64,000 bases of DNA from Arthrobacter gandavensis (GCF_015355785.1 NZ_JADKYW010000002.1:124001-188000); one strand, 5' to 3'. Positions 1 to 8,665 are shown, numbered from the stretch's first letter. Notes: generated by a model not told the origin, from the sequence alone. Translations and numbers: made by a program.

Positions 1-688
1 TGCGCCACAGCCCACAGAGGAGTTCTTCGCGGCCCACGGTCCGGGAAGCGTTCTCCACGAGGTAGTTCAGCAGTTCGAATTCCTTGAACGTCAGGTTCAG
101 GGTCTCGCCGTCCAGGTGGACCTCGCGGCGGGACAGGTCAATCAGTACGCCGGAGGGCCGCGGAGCACTTTGCTGGACAGGCGACGGGGAAGAAATTTCC
201 TGGCGCGGCGCCCGGTTGACCGTAGGGTCCCCCAGCGCCTGGCGAACGACGTCGATGTCCGACCCGGAAGCACCCGAAGGCGCCAGCGCAACGGCAGCAT
301 GGCTTTGCGCACCCGGAACCAGCGTCTGGACGTGCGCCCGGATTTCCTGGGCGAGCTTACTCAGGGTGGTCCCGTTGGCGGCCGCAGTGTCCTCGTCGAG
401 GCCAACGTAGATTACGAAGCCGCGGGCGACGGTGTCGCTGCCGACCGGCTGGGGTCCGGGAGTTCCCGACGCCGCCACCACCGGGGTGGGGCCGGTTAGG
501 GGCGTTCCCTCGCCAAGCGGGGACCGCGGGGATCGGATCCCCGTGGGAACTACCTGGCCTGGGAACTGCTGTCCCGTGGCCGGCGCCCCGAATGCGCCGG
601 GGAACCCGGCTGGACGTGCAGGCATTCCTGCTGCCCGGCTCTGGGCATTGCGGAGGGAGATGTGGACGTACCCGGATGCTACTGACAT
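1..688 (-). CDS. Winged-helix (OmpR/PhoB C-terminal type) regulator, partial
   Basis: Reading the minus strand from an ATG at 688 gives an open frame that runs off the window without a stop, so the C-terminus is missing. About 85 proline/glycine-rich residues are followed by a small alpha/beta segment (around GFVIYVGLDEDT) and then, from about residue 180, the start of a winged-helix DNA-binding domain (LSRREVHLDGE, FKEFELLNYLVEN, GREELL), which matches Trans_reg_C. There is no visible receiver domain with phospho-acceptor Asp, so this is not a classical response regulator. GAGGT lies 7 nt before the ATG. Function is inferred only as a DNA-binding regulator; the target is unknown. Confidence 0.75.
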   Translation of the reverse strand, partial: MSVASGYVHISLRNAQSRAAGMPARPAGFPGAFGAPATGQQFPGQVVPTGIRSPRSPLGEGTPLTGPTPVVAASGTPGPQPVGSDTVARGFVIYVGLDEDTAAANGTTLSKLAQEIRAHVQTLVPGAQSHAAVALAPSGASGSDIDVVRQALGDPTVNRAPRQEISSPSPVQQSAPRPSGVLIDLSRREVHLDGETLNLTFKEFELLNYLVENASRTVGREELLCGLWR

Positions 689-1090
689 TTTGGGACCTCA
701 GTGGTGAATTGCCGTCTGCACGGCTCTATGCAGGGAGTGTGCCCAGGAGAGTGGCGCGGGTTCGCGCCCATCAGATGGACGGGTGTGTTGCCTGGGATGG
801 GGGGTGGTTTTCCTAGGCCTGCATTCGACGACAGCAGTTCCTGCCGCCGGCATGGCTGCCGGCGGGAAGATCTGCGACACATGCTGTCGTGTGGATGTTC
901 ACGTTACGGATTATTGCATGTAACAAAGGCATACGCACAAGTAACAATGCCGCCCCCGTCTCACATTGTGGACCAAGGAGGCGCCGTTGTGATCGATCTC
1001 ACCGTACCGCCCTGGCTGCGCCCGATATGCTTGGTATTCCCCAATCGGAATAAATGCCGGATTTACAAGCATTCTCACCGAACTGTTCGG
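689..1090. other. Intergenic region with two small dyads; no convincing gene
   Basis: About 400 bp between the divergently read winged-helix gene and the upp terminator. An inverted repeat with arms CCGCCGGC/GCCGGCGG lies at 844-865, and a second with arms CGACA/TGTCG at 875-889; both could be regulatory sites or a processing hairpin for the winged-helix gene. A perfect AAGGAGG at 975-981 precedes a GTG at 989, but the frame it opens runs through the upp terminator into antisense upp, so no gene is called. Confidence 0.5.
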
Positions 1091-1132
1091 AAAATGACAA
1101 AGGCGGCTCGTAAGCACACTTACGAACCGCCT
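1091..1132 (-). terminator. Rho-independent terminator of upp
   Basis: On the minus strand a 14-bp stem (arms 1101-1114 and 1119-1132, one G-T pair) with a 4-nt loop is followed by a T-rich run (TTTGTCATTTT). It lies about 70 nt past the upp stop codon. Confidence 0.85.
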
Positions 1133-1199
1133 GAAGTCAAGCTTTGCTTCAATCGTCCAGATAGTGAGACTGATCGGGGCGTTTGCAGCTTTGTTGGGG

Positions 1200-1835
1200 C
1201 TAGTGAACGACGCCGTAAAGACGGTCTCCAGCATCTCCCAAGCCAGGCACGATATAGGCCTTTTCGTCGAGACGCTCGTCGATGGACGCCAGGACGATGG
1301 TGACGTTGGCGTCAGCCAGCTCCTCTTCCAGAATGCTCAGGCCTTCCGGAGCTCCCAGCAGGCAGATGCACACAATCTCCGCCGCACCGCGGTTGAACAG
1401 GAACTTGATGGCCTCACGCAGCGTGCCGCCGGTGGCAAGCATCGGATCCAGGACAAAGACCTGGCGTCCGGTCAGATCGTCCGGCAGTCGCTCGGCGTAG
1501 GTGATCGCCTCGAGGGTTTCCTCGTTGCGGGCCATCCCCAGAAAACCCACCTCGGCCGTGGGGACCAGCCGTGTCATGCCCTCGAGCATGCCCAGTCCGG
1601 CGCGCAGGATGGGAACCACCAGCGGGGTGGGCTTTACCAGCCCGGTACCAATGGTCGAGGTGACCGGGGTTTCGATATTGACGGGCTCCACGCGGACATT
1701 GCGGGTGGCTTCATACGCCAGCAGGGTCACGAGTTCTTCAGTCAGGAGCCGGAAGACTGGGGACGGGGTGTCCTTGTCCCGGAGCACCGTCAATTTGTGG
1801 GCTACGAGGGGATGATCCACTACTAGTACGCGCAT
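1200..1835 (-). CDS. upp: Uracil phosphoribosyltransferase
   Basis: Cytoplasmic pyrimidine salvage enzyme that converts uracil and PRPP to UMP. The 211-aa product has full family length. The PRPP-binding motif DPMLATGGT sits at residues 130-138 and the uracil-binding C-terminal segment [12 protein letters not shown] closes the protein. The gene is divergent from tadA with a 79-bp spacer to the chosen tadA start, and a strong terminator follows it. Assignment rests on motif order and overall conservation and is secure. Confidence 0.97.
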   Translation of the reverse strand: MRVLVVDHPLVAHKLTVLRDKDTPSPVFRLLTEELVTLLAYEATRNVRVEPVNIETPVTSTIGTGLVKPTPLVVPILRAGLGMLEGMTRLVPTAEVGFLGMARNEETLEAITYAERLPDDLTGRQVFVLDPMLATGGTLREAIKFLFNRGAAEIVCICLLGAPEGLSILEEELADANVTIVLASIDERLDEKAYIVPGLGDAGDRLYGVVH

Positions 1836-1914
1836 GGTTCCAAACTACCATCGAGGCATCTCCGCACCCCCGCGGATTTGCCTGCCCCGCACGGAAATAG
1901 GGGACCATATCCCT

Positions 1915-2409
1915 ATGGAATCGCCCACAGTCGCTCACCAGGCCTGGATGGGGCTCGCCCTGGAGCAGGCCCGCGCCGCCCTGGACACCGACGACGTCCC
2001 CATTGGCGCCGTCGTCACAGGTCCTGACGGGACCATCCTCGGAACCGGCCGGAACGAACGGGAGGCGACGGGAGATCCCACTGCCCACGCCGAGGTGGTG
2101 GCGATCCGTGAGGCCGCCGCAGCGCTGGGCGAATGGCGGCTGGAAGGGTGCACGCTGGTGGTGACCCTGGAACCCTGTGCCATGTGTGCCGGGGCGATCG
2201 TGCTCGCCCGGATTCCGCGGGTGGTGTTCGGAGCCTGGGATGAGAAGGCCGGCGCATCCGGCTCGGTGTTCGAGATCCTGCGGGAACCCCGGCTCAACCA
2301 CTGGGTTGAGGTGTTCCCCGGCGTCCGCGAGGACGAGTGCGCCCACCTGCTGCGGGAGTTTTTCGGCTCACGGCGTACGCTGCGCGGTTCCCAGGGTACG
2401 CAACCCTAA
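1915..2409 (+). CDS. tadA: tRNA adenosine(34) deaminase
   Basis: Zinc-dependent deaminase that converts A34 to inosine in tRNA-Arg(ACG). The 164-aa product carries the cytidine/deoxycytidylate deaminase motifs: HAE at residues 58-60 (zinc ligand and catalytic Glu) and PCAMC at 87-91 (two Cys ligands). The frame is open back to 1834, but the ATG at 1915 is preferred because it follows AGGGGA and gives the usual N-terminus (MGLALEQARAAL about 12 residues in). A related nucleobase deaminase is possible but the length and motifs favour TadA. Confidence 0.93.
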   Translation: MESPTVAHQAWMGLALEQARAALDTDDVPIGAVVTGPDGTILGTGRNEREATGDPTAHAEVVAIREAAAALGEWRLEGCTLVVTLEPCAMCAGAIVLARIPRVVFGAWDEKAGASGSVFEILREPRLNHWVEVFPGVREDECAHLLREFFGSRRTLRGSQGTQP

Positions 2410-2466
2410 GTATGCTTGCTTTTATTCGTGGAACCCGACCACCGAACCCAAGAGCTAGGAGCAGGT

Positions 2467-2955
2467 ATGACCTCGGAACACCAAGAAGGCGTAGACCGCG
2501 TAGTCAAGATTCTGGAACACGCGAAGATCGGCAACCTGACGACCGTCGATCTCCAGGGCAATCTGGTGAGCCGGCCGCTGGCACTGCAGGAGACCGATTC
2601 CGAGGGCAATCTTTGGTTCTTCACTCCGGACCCCTCCCCCAAAGCTGATGAGATCCGCGCCAATCCCCACGTGAACGTGGCCGTGGAGGACAAGAAGGGA
2701 TACCTCTCCGTCAGCGGACGGGCCGAAATCAGCCACGACCAGGAGAAGATCGAAGAGCTCTGGAACGCCTCTGCTGCGGCATGGTTTGAGCAGGGCCGGG
2801 AAGATCCGTCGATCGCCCTGATCAAGGTCAACAGCGACACGGCGGAGTACTGGGTGTCGGATGAACCCAAGATCGCCACCTTGTTCAAGATCGGCAAGAG
2901 TGCGGTGACGGGCGATACCCCGAATGTCGGGAAGAACGACGTCGTCGATCTCTAG
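2467..2955 (+). CDS. Pyridoxamine 5'-phosphate oxidase-like flavoprotein (general stress protein 26 family)
   Basis: A 162-aa split-barrel protein. The region around residues 20-80 (IGNLTTVD, SRPLALQE, LWFFTPD, PHVNVAVED) follows the flavin-binding split barrel of the Pyrid_ox_like/GSP26 group rather than true PdxH, which is longer and has a pyridoxal-site C-terminus. The ATG at 2467 follows AGGAGCAGGT. The gene stands alone behind tadA and ends in a terminator. The reaction is unknown; F420- or FMN-dependent reduction or a stress role is possible from family knowledge. Confidence 0.85.
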   Translation: MTSEHQEGVDRVVKILEHAKIGNLTTVDLQGNLVSRPLALQETDSEGNLWFFTPDPSPKADEIRANPHVNVAVEDKKGYLSVSGRAEISHDQEKIEELWNASAAAWFEQGREDPSIALIKVNSDTAEYWVSDEPKIATLFKIGKSAVTGDTPNVGKNDVVDL

Positions 2956-2969
2956 TCCGCGTGTACGCC

Positions 2970-3004
2970 CCGGACCCGGAAAGCTGCGGGTCCGGAGCGT
3001 TTTG
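2970..3004 (+). terminator. Terminator after the PNPOx-like gene
   Basis: Perfect 9-bp arms CCGGACCCG (2970-2978) and CGGGTCCGG (2987-2995), followed by AGCGTTTT. It separates the flavoprotein gene from the tRNA. Confidence 0.8.
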
Positions 3005-3040
3005 GGGCTGGAGCCAAACACCCGGTAAGGTTGTTCCGTT

Positions 3041-3130
3041 GGTGACGTGTCCGAGCGGCCGAAGGTGCAACACTCGAAATGTTGTTTGGTGTAAAAGCCA
3101 ACGTGGGTTCAAATCCCACCGTCACCGCCA
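3041..3130 (+). tRNA. tRNA-Ser (CGA)
   Basis: A 90-nt class II tRNA with acceptor stem GGTGACG/CGTCACC, discriminator G and encoded CCA. The anticodon arm is CAACA-CTCGAAA-TGTTG, which gives anticodon CGA and reads UCG codons. There is a long variable arm and the T arm GTGGG-TTCAAAT-CCCAC. A terminator hairpin follows within a few bases. Confidence 0.97.
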
Positions 3131-3133
3131 ACT

Positions 3134-3175
3134 AAAAGGTCCGGATTCCCATACGGGGGCCCGGACCTTTTTGTT
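3134..3175 (+). terminator. Terminator of the tRNA-Ser unit
   Basis: Stem AAAAGGTCCGG (3134-3144) with CCGGACCTTTT (3161-3171), followed by a T-rich tail. The A-rich 5' flank means it may also serve the minus-strand MocR gene that ends at 3199. Confidence 0.85.
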
Positions 3176-3198
3176 TCCCGCGCGCCAGGCGCGCGCCC

Positions 3199-4611
3199 CT
3201 AGCCCAGGTTCGTTTGAAGCGCTTCCCCGATAATCCGTGCGGCGTCCGGGAAGCGGCCGGGTGCAGGCCCCGAGTAGTTGAGCCGGATGTAACGGCCCGC
3301 GGGTTCCGCGGGGAACCAGTCGTCTCCGGCGGCGATCATCACTCCCCGTAATTCGCATTCCCGGGCCAGAAGATCCAGGTTCGTCTCCTGCGGCAGCTGC
3401 ACCCACAGGTTCAGTCCGCCGCGGGGAAGTGCTTCGAGGTGCGCCTCCGGCACGCGGTCACGGAGCGAATCTGCCAGCAGGTCCCGGCGTGCGGTGAGCT
3501 GCTGCCGCAGGTTCCTCAGGTGCGTCTTCCAGCCCGGATCCGTGACGACGTCCAAGGCGGCTGATTGAAGAACACCGCTGACATACATGGCCTGCGCCTG
3601 GCTGTCCGTGCGGATGCGATCCAGGGCTGGGCCCCGCGCAATCAGCCCCGCGACGCGCACGGCGGGGGAAACACTCTTGGTCAGCGACCGGATGTAAACA
3701 ACATGTCCGCTGTCGTCCCGGGCTGCGAGCGGCTGCGACTGAGCAGTGATGCCAAAGTCATGCGCCCAGTCGTCCTCGATCAGGAAGGCGCCGCGGTCCC
3801 GGACGATCCCCAGGACCGACTCACCAAGCTCCGGCGACCACTGGGCGCCGGTCGGATTGGCAAAATTCGGCTGGGCGTAGAACGCCCGTGCTCCGGTCTG
3901 CTCAAAGGCCCGGTCAAGGTCGGCCGGATGGGGACCGGCCGGTCCGCTGGGGACCGGGACGAGCCGAACGCCGACCTGCGCCGCAGCGAGTAATGCACCC
4001 CAGTACGTGGGCGACTCAATGAGCAGCGGATTGCCTGCTCCGACCAGCGCACGAAAGAGGGTGCTGAGACCGTTCTGGCTGCCCGGGAGAATTACCGCAT
4101 CGCTGGGATTCGGTGCGGTAAGGCCGGGCGGGGTCACTGAGCCGAGCTCGGAGGCGAACCACGACTGCAGGGCCGGCAGCCCCGCGGCAGGAGGGCGGCT
4201 TACCGCAGCCTCACTCCGTCCGGCCCGGCCGAACGCGGCCCGGACGAGACGCTCCGGCAGCAGTTCCCTGTCCGGATAGCCCGAGTGCAGAGCGATGACG
4301 TCATTGGATGCGGTACGCAGCGCAGCTGACGGCAGTGCCGTGGCGTGCCGGGGAGAGCCGAGTGCCGCAGTCTGCCAGCCGTAGTCGCTGGGACGTGGAG
4401 TGCGAACCGTGCGGACAAAGGTGCCGACGCCGGGCCTGGACTCGATCAGCCCCTCACCGATCAGCGTGCGCAGTGCTTTCTGCACGGTGACCGGACTAGC
4501 CTCGAACTGTTCCACGAGCCGACGCGTAGAAGGCAGCTGTGCCCCGGGCGGTGCAGCCGCTATCCAGTTCCGCAGTGCCGAAACGATCCGCTCACTGCTA
4601 CTGTTGGACAT
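3199..4611 (-). CDS. MocR/GabR-type PLP-dependent regulator (GntR HTH plus aminotransferase-like domain)
   Basis: 470 aa. Residues 1-75 form a GntR winged helix (PPGAQLPSTRRLVEQF, GLIESRPGVGTFV); the rest is a fold-type I aminotransferase domain with the PLP-lysine segment SLTKSVSPAVRVAG and the aspartate region LIEDDWAHDF. MocR proteins sense PLP-linked ligands and usually act on a divergent gene. Here the ATG (CAT at 4609-4611) overlaps the ATG of the divergent EamA exporter at 4610. The open frame continues upstream to 4956, but that extension is antisense to the exporter and has no family features, so it is rejected. Likely represses or activates the exporter. Confidence 0.93.
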   Translation of the reverse strand: MSNSSSERIVSALRNWIAAAPPGAQLPSTRRLVEQFEASPVTVQKALRTLIGEGLIESRPGVGTFVRTVRTPRPSDYGWQTAALGSPRHATALPSAALRTASNDVIALHSGYPDRELLPERLVRAAFGRAGRSEAAVSRPPAAGLPALQSWFASELGSVTPPGLTAPNPSDAVILPGSQNGLSTLFRALVGAGNPLLIESPTYWGALLAAAQVGVRLVPVPSGPAGPHPADLDRAFEQTGARAFYAQPNFANPTGAQWSPELGESVLGIVRDRGAFLIEDDWAHDFGITAQSQPLAARDDSGHVVYIRSLTKSVSPAVRVAGLIARGPALDRIRTDSQAQAMYVSGVLQSAALDVVTDPGWKTHLRNLRQQLTARRDLLADSLRDRVPEAHLEALPRGGLNLWVQLPQETNLDLLARECELRGVMIAAGDDWFPAEPAGRYIRLNYSGPAPGRFPDAARIIGEALQTNLG

Positions 4612-5602
4612 GAAACTAGACGATACCGCTACTCCCCTTTCTGCGAAACCGATACCGCCGGGTTCCTCCGGACTCTGGTGGGGGCTGCTGGGCGTGACGG
4701 TTTTTTCCTTCACGGTTCCGTTCACCCGCATAGCGGTCGAGGACGGGAGCATATCCCCGCTGTTTGTGGGCGCTGGCCGTGCGGTGGCCGCGGCCCTGCT
4801 GGCAGGCGGAGCACTGTTCATCACGAGGCAGAAAGTTCCCCGCGGCAGGCAGTGGTTCCAGGTTGCCGTGGTGGCCGGCGGCGCGGTAGCCGGCTTCCCG
4901 CTGCTGACGTCTTTTGCCCTGACGACAGTCCCTGCGAGCCACGGTGCCGTAGTCATCGCGGCGCTGCCTGCTGCGACCGCTGTGGCCGCAGTCCTCCGGA
5001 CAGGGGAACGCCCGGTCCGTTCATTCTGGTTGGCTGCGGGCGGCGGAACTCTTGCTGCCCTGTGCTTCGCCCTGTTTCAGGGCGGCGGCTTCGATGCGCT
5101 GCACGGGTCCGATCTGCTGCTGTTCGCTGCGGTGCTGGTCTGCGCAGTCGGCTACGCGGAAGGCGGCCTTCTCTCCCGGAGCCTGGGCTCATGGCAGACC
5201 ATTTCCTGGGCTCTGGTGCTCGCCTCTCCCCTGATGGTCCTGCTGACCGGCTTGGCGGTCGCTCAGCAGCCGCCGGCAGGGGCCGCAGCCCAGTGGGGAG
5301 CTTTCGCTTATCTGTCGGTGGCCAGCATGTTCCTGGGATTCATCGCCTGGTACCGGGGGCTGTCGATCGGGCCGATGGCACAGGTCAGCCAGGTCCAGCT
5401 GGCGCAGCCGGTCATGACTATCTGCTGGGCTGCGGCAATCCTCCATGAATCCATTGGCTGGCAGACCGTCCTTGGCGGAGTCATCGTGGTGGGCTGCGCA
5501 CTCCTTGCGGTCCGTGCACGGAACGCCGGTGTGCCCGGACCGCCCGGCGGCGGGCCGGGGAGCGCCCGGCCCGCCGCGCGTGCGCAGACTTTGTCGCCTT
5601 AG
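4610..5602 (+). CDS. EamA (DMT superfamily) transporter
   Basis: A 330-aa integral membrane protein with about ten hydrophobic segments in two EamA halves (first half from GLWWGLLGVTVFSFTVPFTR, second half beginning near DLLLFAAVLVCAVGYAEGG). Members export amino acids, metabolites or small toxic compounds; the substrate is not predictable. It shares CATG with the MocR start, so no ribosome-binding site is available. A TACTGT at 4599-4604 is placed as a -10 box for a leaderless transcript starting at the ATG. Its stop TAG (5600-5602) interlocks with the stop of the next gene on the opposite strand. Confidence 0.92.
   Translation: MKLDDTATPLSAKPIPPGSSGLWWGLLGVTVFSFTVPFTRIAVEDGSISPLFVGAGRAVAAALLAGGALFITRQKVPRGRQWFQVAVVAGGAVAGFPLLTSFALTTVPASHGAVVIAALPAATAVAAVLRTGERPVRSFWLAAGGGTLAALCFALFQGGGFDALHGSDLLLFAAVLVCAVGYAEGGLLSRSLGSWQTISWALVLASPLMVLLTGLAVAQQPPAGAAAQWGAFAYLSVASMFLGFIAWYRGLSIGPMAQVSQVQLAQPVMTICWAAAILHESIGWQTVLGGVIVVGCALLAVRARNAGVPGPPGGGPGSARPAARAQTLSP
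4621..4658. promoter_or_regulatory. Candidate MocR operator: two direct repeats
   Basis: CGATACCGC occurs at 4621-4629 and again at 4650-4658 in the same orientation, 29 bp apart, immediately beside the overlapping divergent start codons. The core ATACC resembles the ATACCA direct repeats known for B. subtilis GabR, the model MocR protein. The repeats lie inside the first 17 codons of the exporter. Binding is inferred. Confidence 0.45.
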
Positions 5603-6618
5603 CCGGGGTCGGGGTCCGTCTTCTTCGGCCGGTGGCCGGCCAGCGCAGCGCGGGTGTCGCCGGGCTCGTGCCCGCCCTTCTTCTTGCCGAACGGCAGGAT
5701 CTTCTTCAGCGGCACCAAGACGGCCATGACCACCAGGCCCCACGCCAGCCCGGCAACCGCGGAGCAGAGGGTGTTTACGAGCCAGCCCAGGAATCCGCCC
5801 ACAACAGCCAGTTCGGCCACGGGGTGTTCCAGGACGTGCACCAGGTCATACGGCCCCTGCCAGCCCAGGTCCGAGGCACCCACCAGCATGATGTGGCCGC
5901 CCACCCAGAGCATGGCGATGGTTCCCACGAAGGTGATGGCAGCCAGCACGGACGGCATCCCCCGCACCAGCAGGCCTCCTACACGCTGGGAGGCCTGGGA
6001 GTCCTTGGTTGCCAGGTGCAGGCCAATGTCGTCCATCTTCACGATCAGCGCCACGGCGCCATAGACGAGCACGGTAATCGCGAGCGCCACGACTATCAGG
6101 ATGACGGCGCGAATCCAGATGGAAGCGTCCCCCACCTCGTTCATGGCGATGACCATGATCTCGCAGGACAGAATGAAGTCGGTGGTGATGGCGCCCTTGA
6201 TCACCTTGGCTTCGGCGTCGGGCCCCCGTTCCACGGCCGGTTTCTCCTTGGCCTCGTGGTGGCCGAAGAACTTGTGCCAGACCTTCTCGGCGCCCTCGTA
6301 GCAGAGGTAGGTGCCGCCGAGCATCAGGATGAACGGGATGATGCCGGGGATGAAGGCGCTGATCAGCAGCAGCGCCGGAAGAATGATGAGCAGCTTGTTG
6401 CGCAGCGAGCCCCAGAAGATTTTCTTGATCATCGGCAGCTCGCGGGACGGGTCTGCGCCGGAGACGTACTGCGGCGTCACCGCGGCATCATCAATGACGA
6501 CGCCGGCGGCTTTGGCTCCCGCTTTCGCGGCACCTGCCGCGATGTCATCCACCGAGGCGGCCGCTATGCGGGCCAGGGCTGCGACGTCGTCCAGCAGGGC
6601 GACGAGCCCGCCGCTCAC
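5599..6618 (-). CDS. DUF808 family membrane protein (YedI-like)
   Basis: 339 aa starting at GTG 6618, with GGAG 7 nt upstream. The N-terminus (GLVALLDDVAALARIAAASVDD) and the phrase KAAGVVIDDAAVTPQYV are typical of DUF808. Several membrane spans follow (LLIILPALLLISAFIPGIIPF; MVIAMNEV region; ILIVVALAITVLVYG) and the C-terminus is basic. The family is widespread but has no established function; an inner-membrane protein of unknown role is all that can be said. It overlaps the exporter stop by 4 nt tail to tail. Confidence 0.9.
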   Translation of the reverse strand: MSGGLVALLDDVAALARIAAASVDDIAAGAAKAGAKAAGVVIDDAAVTPQYVSGADPSRELPMIKKIFWGSLRNKLLIILPALLLISAFIPGIIPFILMLGGTYLCYEGAEKVWHKFFGHHEAKEKPAVERGPDAEAKVIKGAITTDFILSCEIMVIAMNEVGDASIWIRAVILIVVALAITVLVYGAVALIVKMDDIGLHLATKDSQASQRVGGLLVRGMPSVLAAITFVGTIAMLWVGGHIMLVGASDLGWQGPYDLVHVLEHPVAELAVVGGFLGWLVNTLCSAVAGLAWGLVVMAVLVPLKKILPFGKKKGGHEPGDTRAALAGHRPKKTDPDPG

Positions 6619-6839
6619 AGCCCGTCTCCGTGCGGGGCGGAAACCGCGGGATGTTTACAGGAGGCGCCCTTCAGGCGCGAATATGCCATACCGGGATTAT
6701 AGGTCCGCGGAGGGACCGCTGCCGTAGATTTCCCCCTGCTGGACCGGCGGCTCCCCGCCCTGTCCACAGCCGGGCCGGCCTGCTAATGTCCTGCCCTCAG
6801 TCAATCTGATCTGTTGGCGGCACAGGACGGGAGAACTCC

Positions 6840-7115
6840 ATGAGCGTTAGGATTCTGCGGGCAGACGGTCCGGTGGAGGAATTCGACGACGAAGAGAGCG
6901 GCACGCGCTATGCCTACCAGGTGGCGCACGGCGGAGTCCTGGTGGTCATGGAATGCCCCGACGACGGCAAATGGATGGTCCGCAAGGAAGTCTCCGCCAA
7001 CCGCTGGTACGAGGTATCGGGCCGCCGCTTTATCGGCGACGCAACCGGCCTCGGTGGGGTTGAAGGCGGCAAGGCCGATGGACGCCCCAAGTCCACGAAA
7101 CTCCCGCCGCCGTAG
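6840..7115 (+). CDS. Small hypothetical protein (91 aa)
   Basis: Unrecognised. A 91-aa soluble, acidic-to-neutral protein with no signal peptide or membrane span. Residues 1-70 look like a small beta-rich domain (RILRADGPVEEF, AYQVAHGGVLVVMEC, WMVRKEVSANRWYEVSGRRF) and the tail is Gly/Lys/Pro-rich. GGGAG lies 6 nt before the ATG and codon use matches its neighbours, so it is likely real. It stands alone with a 200-bp upstream region and converges on the patatin gene 21 bp away. Confidence 0.75.
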   Translation: MSVRILRADGPVEEFDDEESGTRYAYQVAHGGVLVVMECPDDGKWMVRKEVSANRWYEVSGRRFIGDATGLGGVEGGKADGRPKSTKLPPP

Positions 7116-7136
7116 TCAGTGCCGGCCGGACGGACC

Positions 7137-8015
7137 TCACTCCCAGAAATCCCGCAGCGCAGAAGCCGCTGCCGCACCCTGCCGCCGTCCGGCCGCCGAC
7201 GCCGGAATCCGGGTGGAGCGCAGCAGGGGGTTCGCTCCGAAATCACGCAGTGCAGCTTCATCGGCCTCGACTACGAACGTGGAGCTGTGCTGCTGGAGCT
7301 TGGCCAGGGCCTGCGGCAGGCTCGGGCCAAACGGGCTCACCGGTGCCTCCGGCCCGCAGGCCAGCACCAGCACCTTTTTATATCCCTCCGCGACGTCGGC
7401 ATTGGTGGCCGAGCGCATCCCGCCGTCCATGTAGGGCCGTCCCAGGATCGTCACCGGCGGCCACACCGTGGGCACCGCACAGCTGGCCGCAACCGCGCGG
7501 GCCAGTTCGACGTCGGACGTTGCGTCCAGGACCGTAAATGAACCGTCCTCCGCATCCACCACCGCGATTCCAAACGGCTTGTCCGGCCACTCCTGCTGCG
7601 GCAGCAGTGAACGGATGCTGGACACCCACTCCCCTTCGGTCATGACCGCCGGAGTGGTGCGCGCCAGCTGGCCTACCCGTGCCCGAGCCGCCGTCTCATC
7701 GCCGTCCCCCCGTCCCGCCGTCGCCGTTAGCTCGATGAAGGCCTCGCTGCTGAAGCCGCTGGGGTCCTGGTACGGCGCATCGGTTCCCTGGGCGGCCCGG
7801 GCCTGCTCCGCGTCGTCGAGCTGTGCCGCGAGGACCTGGGACAGAAGGCCGGAACGAAGCGCAGCTCCCACCGTCGAACCTGCCGAGGTCCCCACGACAA
7901 GGTCCGCCGCATTGAGGTTGATGCCTTCCTCCAGCAGCTCCGCCAGCACGCCCATCTGCCACGCGATTCCCGCTACTCCCCCGCCGCCGAGGACAACTGC
8001 CCGTGTTTGGCTCAT
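7137..8015 (-). CDS. Patatin-like phospholipase
   Basis: 292 aa. The oxyanion-hole motif GGGGVAG is at residues 10-16, the nucleophile elbow GTSAG at 42-46 (Ser44) and the catalytic-dyad Asp in MDGG near residue 197, so the Ser-Asp dyad is intact. There is no signal peptide; it is probably a cytoplasmic or peripheral acyl hydrolase. The ATG at 8015 follows GGAG. It is divergent from rlmH. The lipid substrate cannot be predicted. Confidence 0.92.
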   Translation of the reverse strand: MSQTRAVVLGGGGVAGIAWQMGVLAELLEEGINLNAADLVVGTSAGSTVGAALRSGLLSQVLAAQLDDAEQARAAQGTDAPYQDPSGFSSEAFIELTATAGRGDGDETAARARVGQLARTTPAVMTEGEWVSSIRSLLPQQEWPDKPFGIAVVDAEDGSFTVLDATSDVELARAVAASCAVPTVWPPVTILGRPYMDGGMRSATNADVAEGYKKVLVLACGPEAPVSPFGPSLPQALAKLQQHSSTFVVEADEAALRDFGANPLLRSTRIPASAAGRRQGAAAASALRDFWE

Positions 8016-8126
8016 GCTGCACTCCGTTCGTTACGGCTTCACTGCCCGGGAGTCTAGACCCGCAGCCGGCTCAAGGCAGCAGGCAGGGCGTTTCTGTACG
8101 GTCCGCTGCCGGTATTCAATGGAGTC

Positions 8127-8582
8127 ATGGCATTACGCGTTCTGATGGTCGGCCGCAAGCACGAGGACTGGGTGGTGGACGGGATCCGCCGCTACGAAAA
8201 GCGGCTGAAGAAGCCCTTCGACCTGTCCTGGGTGTCTATCCCGCACTCCGCCCGGGAGAACGACGCCGCCCGCAGGGAGGAATCGGAGCGTCTGCTCGCC
8301 AAGCTGGGCAGTGATTATGTAATTCTGCTCGACGAGCGGGGCAGGGCGATTACCTCTCCGCAGCTGGCCAGGACGCTGCAGAAACCCCTGGATAACTCGC
8401 GGAATGTCACGCTGATTATTGGAGGCGCCTACGGGGTGGACCAGAGCGTGCATGACCGCGCGGACTTTGTTTGGTCCCTCTCCCCCCTGGTCTTCCCCCA
8501 CCAGCTGGTCCGGCTGATCCTCGCGGAGCAGGTCTACCGGGCACAGGAGATCGCCGCCGGCCGCCCTTACCACCACGAATAG
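8127..8582 (+). CDS. rlmH: 23S rRNA (pseudouridine1915-N3)-methyltransferase RlmH
   Basis: A 151-aa SPOUT methyltransferase that methylates pseudouridine 1915 in helix 69 of 23S rRNA using SAM. LLDERG (residues 67-72), LIIGGAYGVD (96-105) and the C-terminal knot segment FPHQLVRLILAEQVYRA are the RlmH signatures, and the length is exact for the family. GGAG sits just before the ATG. Monocistronic context. Confidence 0.96.
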   Translation: MALRVLMVGRKHEDWVVDGIRRYEKRLKKPFDLSWVSIPHSARENDAARREESERLLAKLGSDYVILLDERGRAITSPQLARTLQKPLDNSRNVTLIIGGAYGVDQSVHDRADFVWSLSPLVFPHQLVRLILAEQVYRAQEIAAGRPYHHE

Positions 8583-8665
8583 CCCCCGCGTAACAATTCG
8601 ATGTGCTTTGGGACGGCACCGCGATGCGGTTTGACCACGTCACGCCGCAGGTTCAGGGTGAACCC

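Noticed and set aside
701-1303. 200-codon plus-strand frame upstream of and antisense to upp
   Set aside because: It crosses the upp terminator and the upp coding region, has no recognisable domain and an unlikely composition.
4612-4956. 115-codon N-terminal extension of the MocR gene
   Set aside because: It is antisense to the EamA coding region, and the GntR domain begins right after the ATG at 4611.
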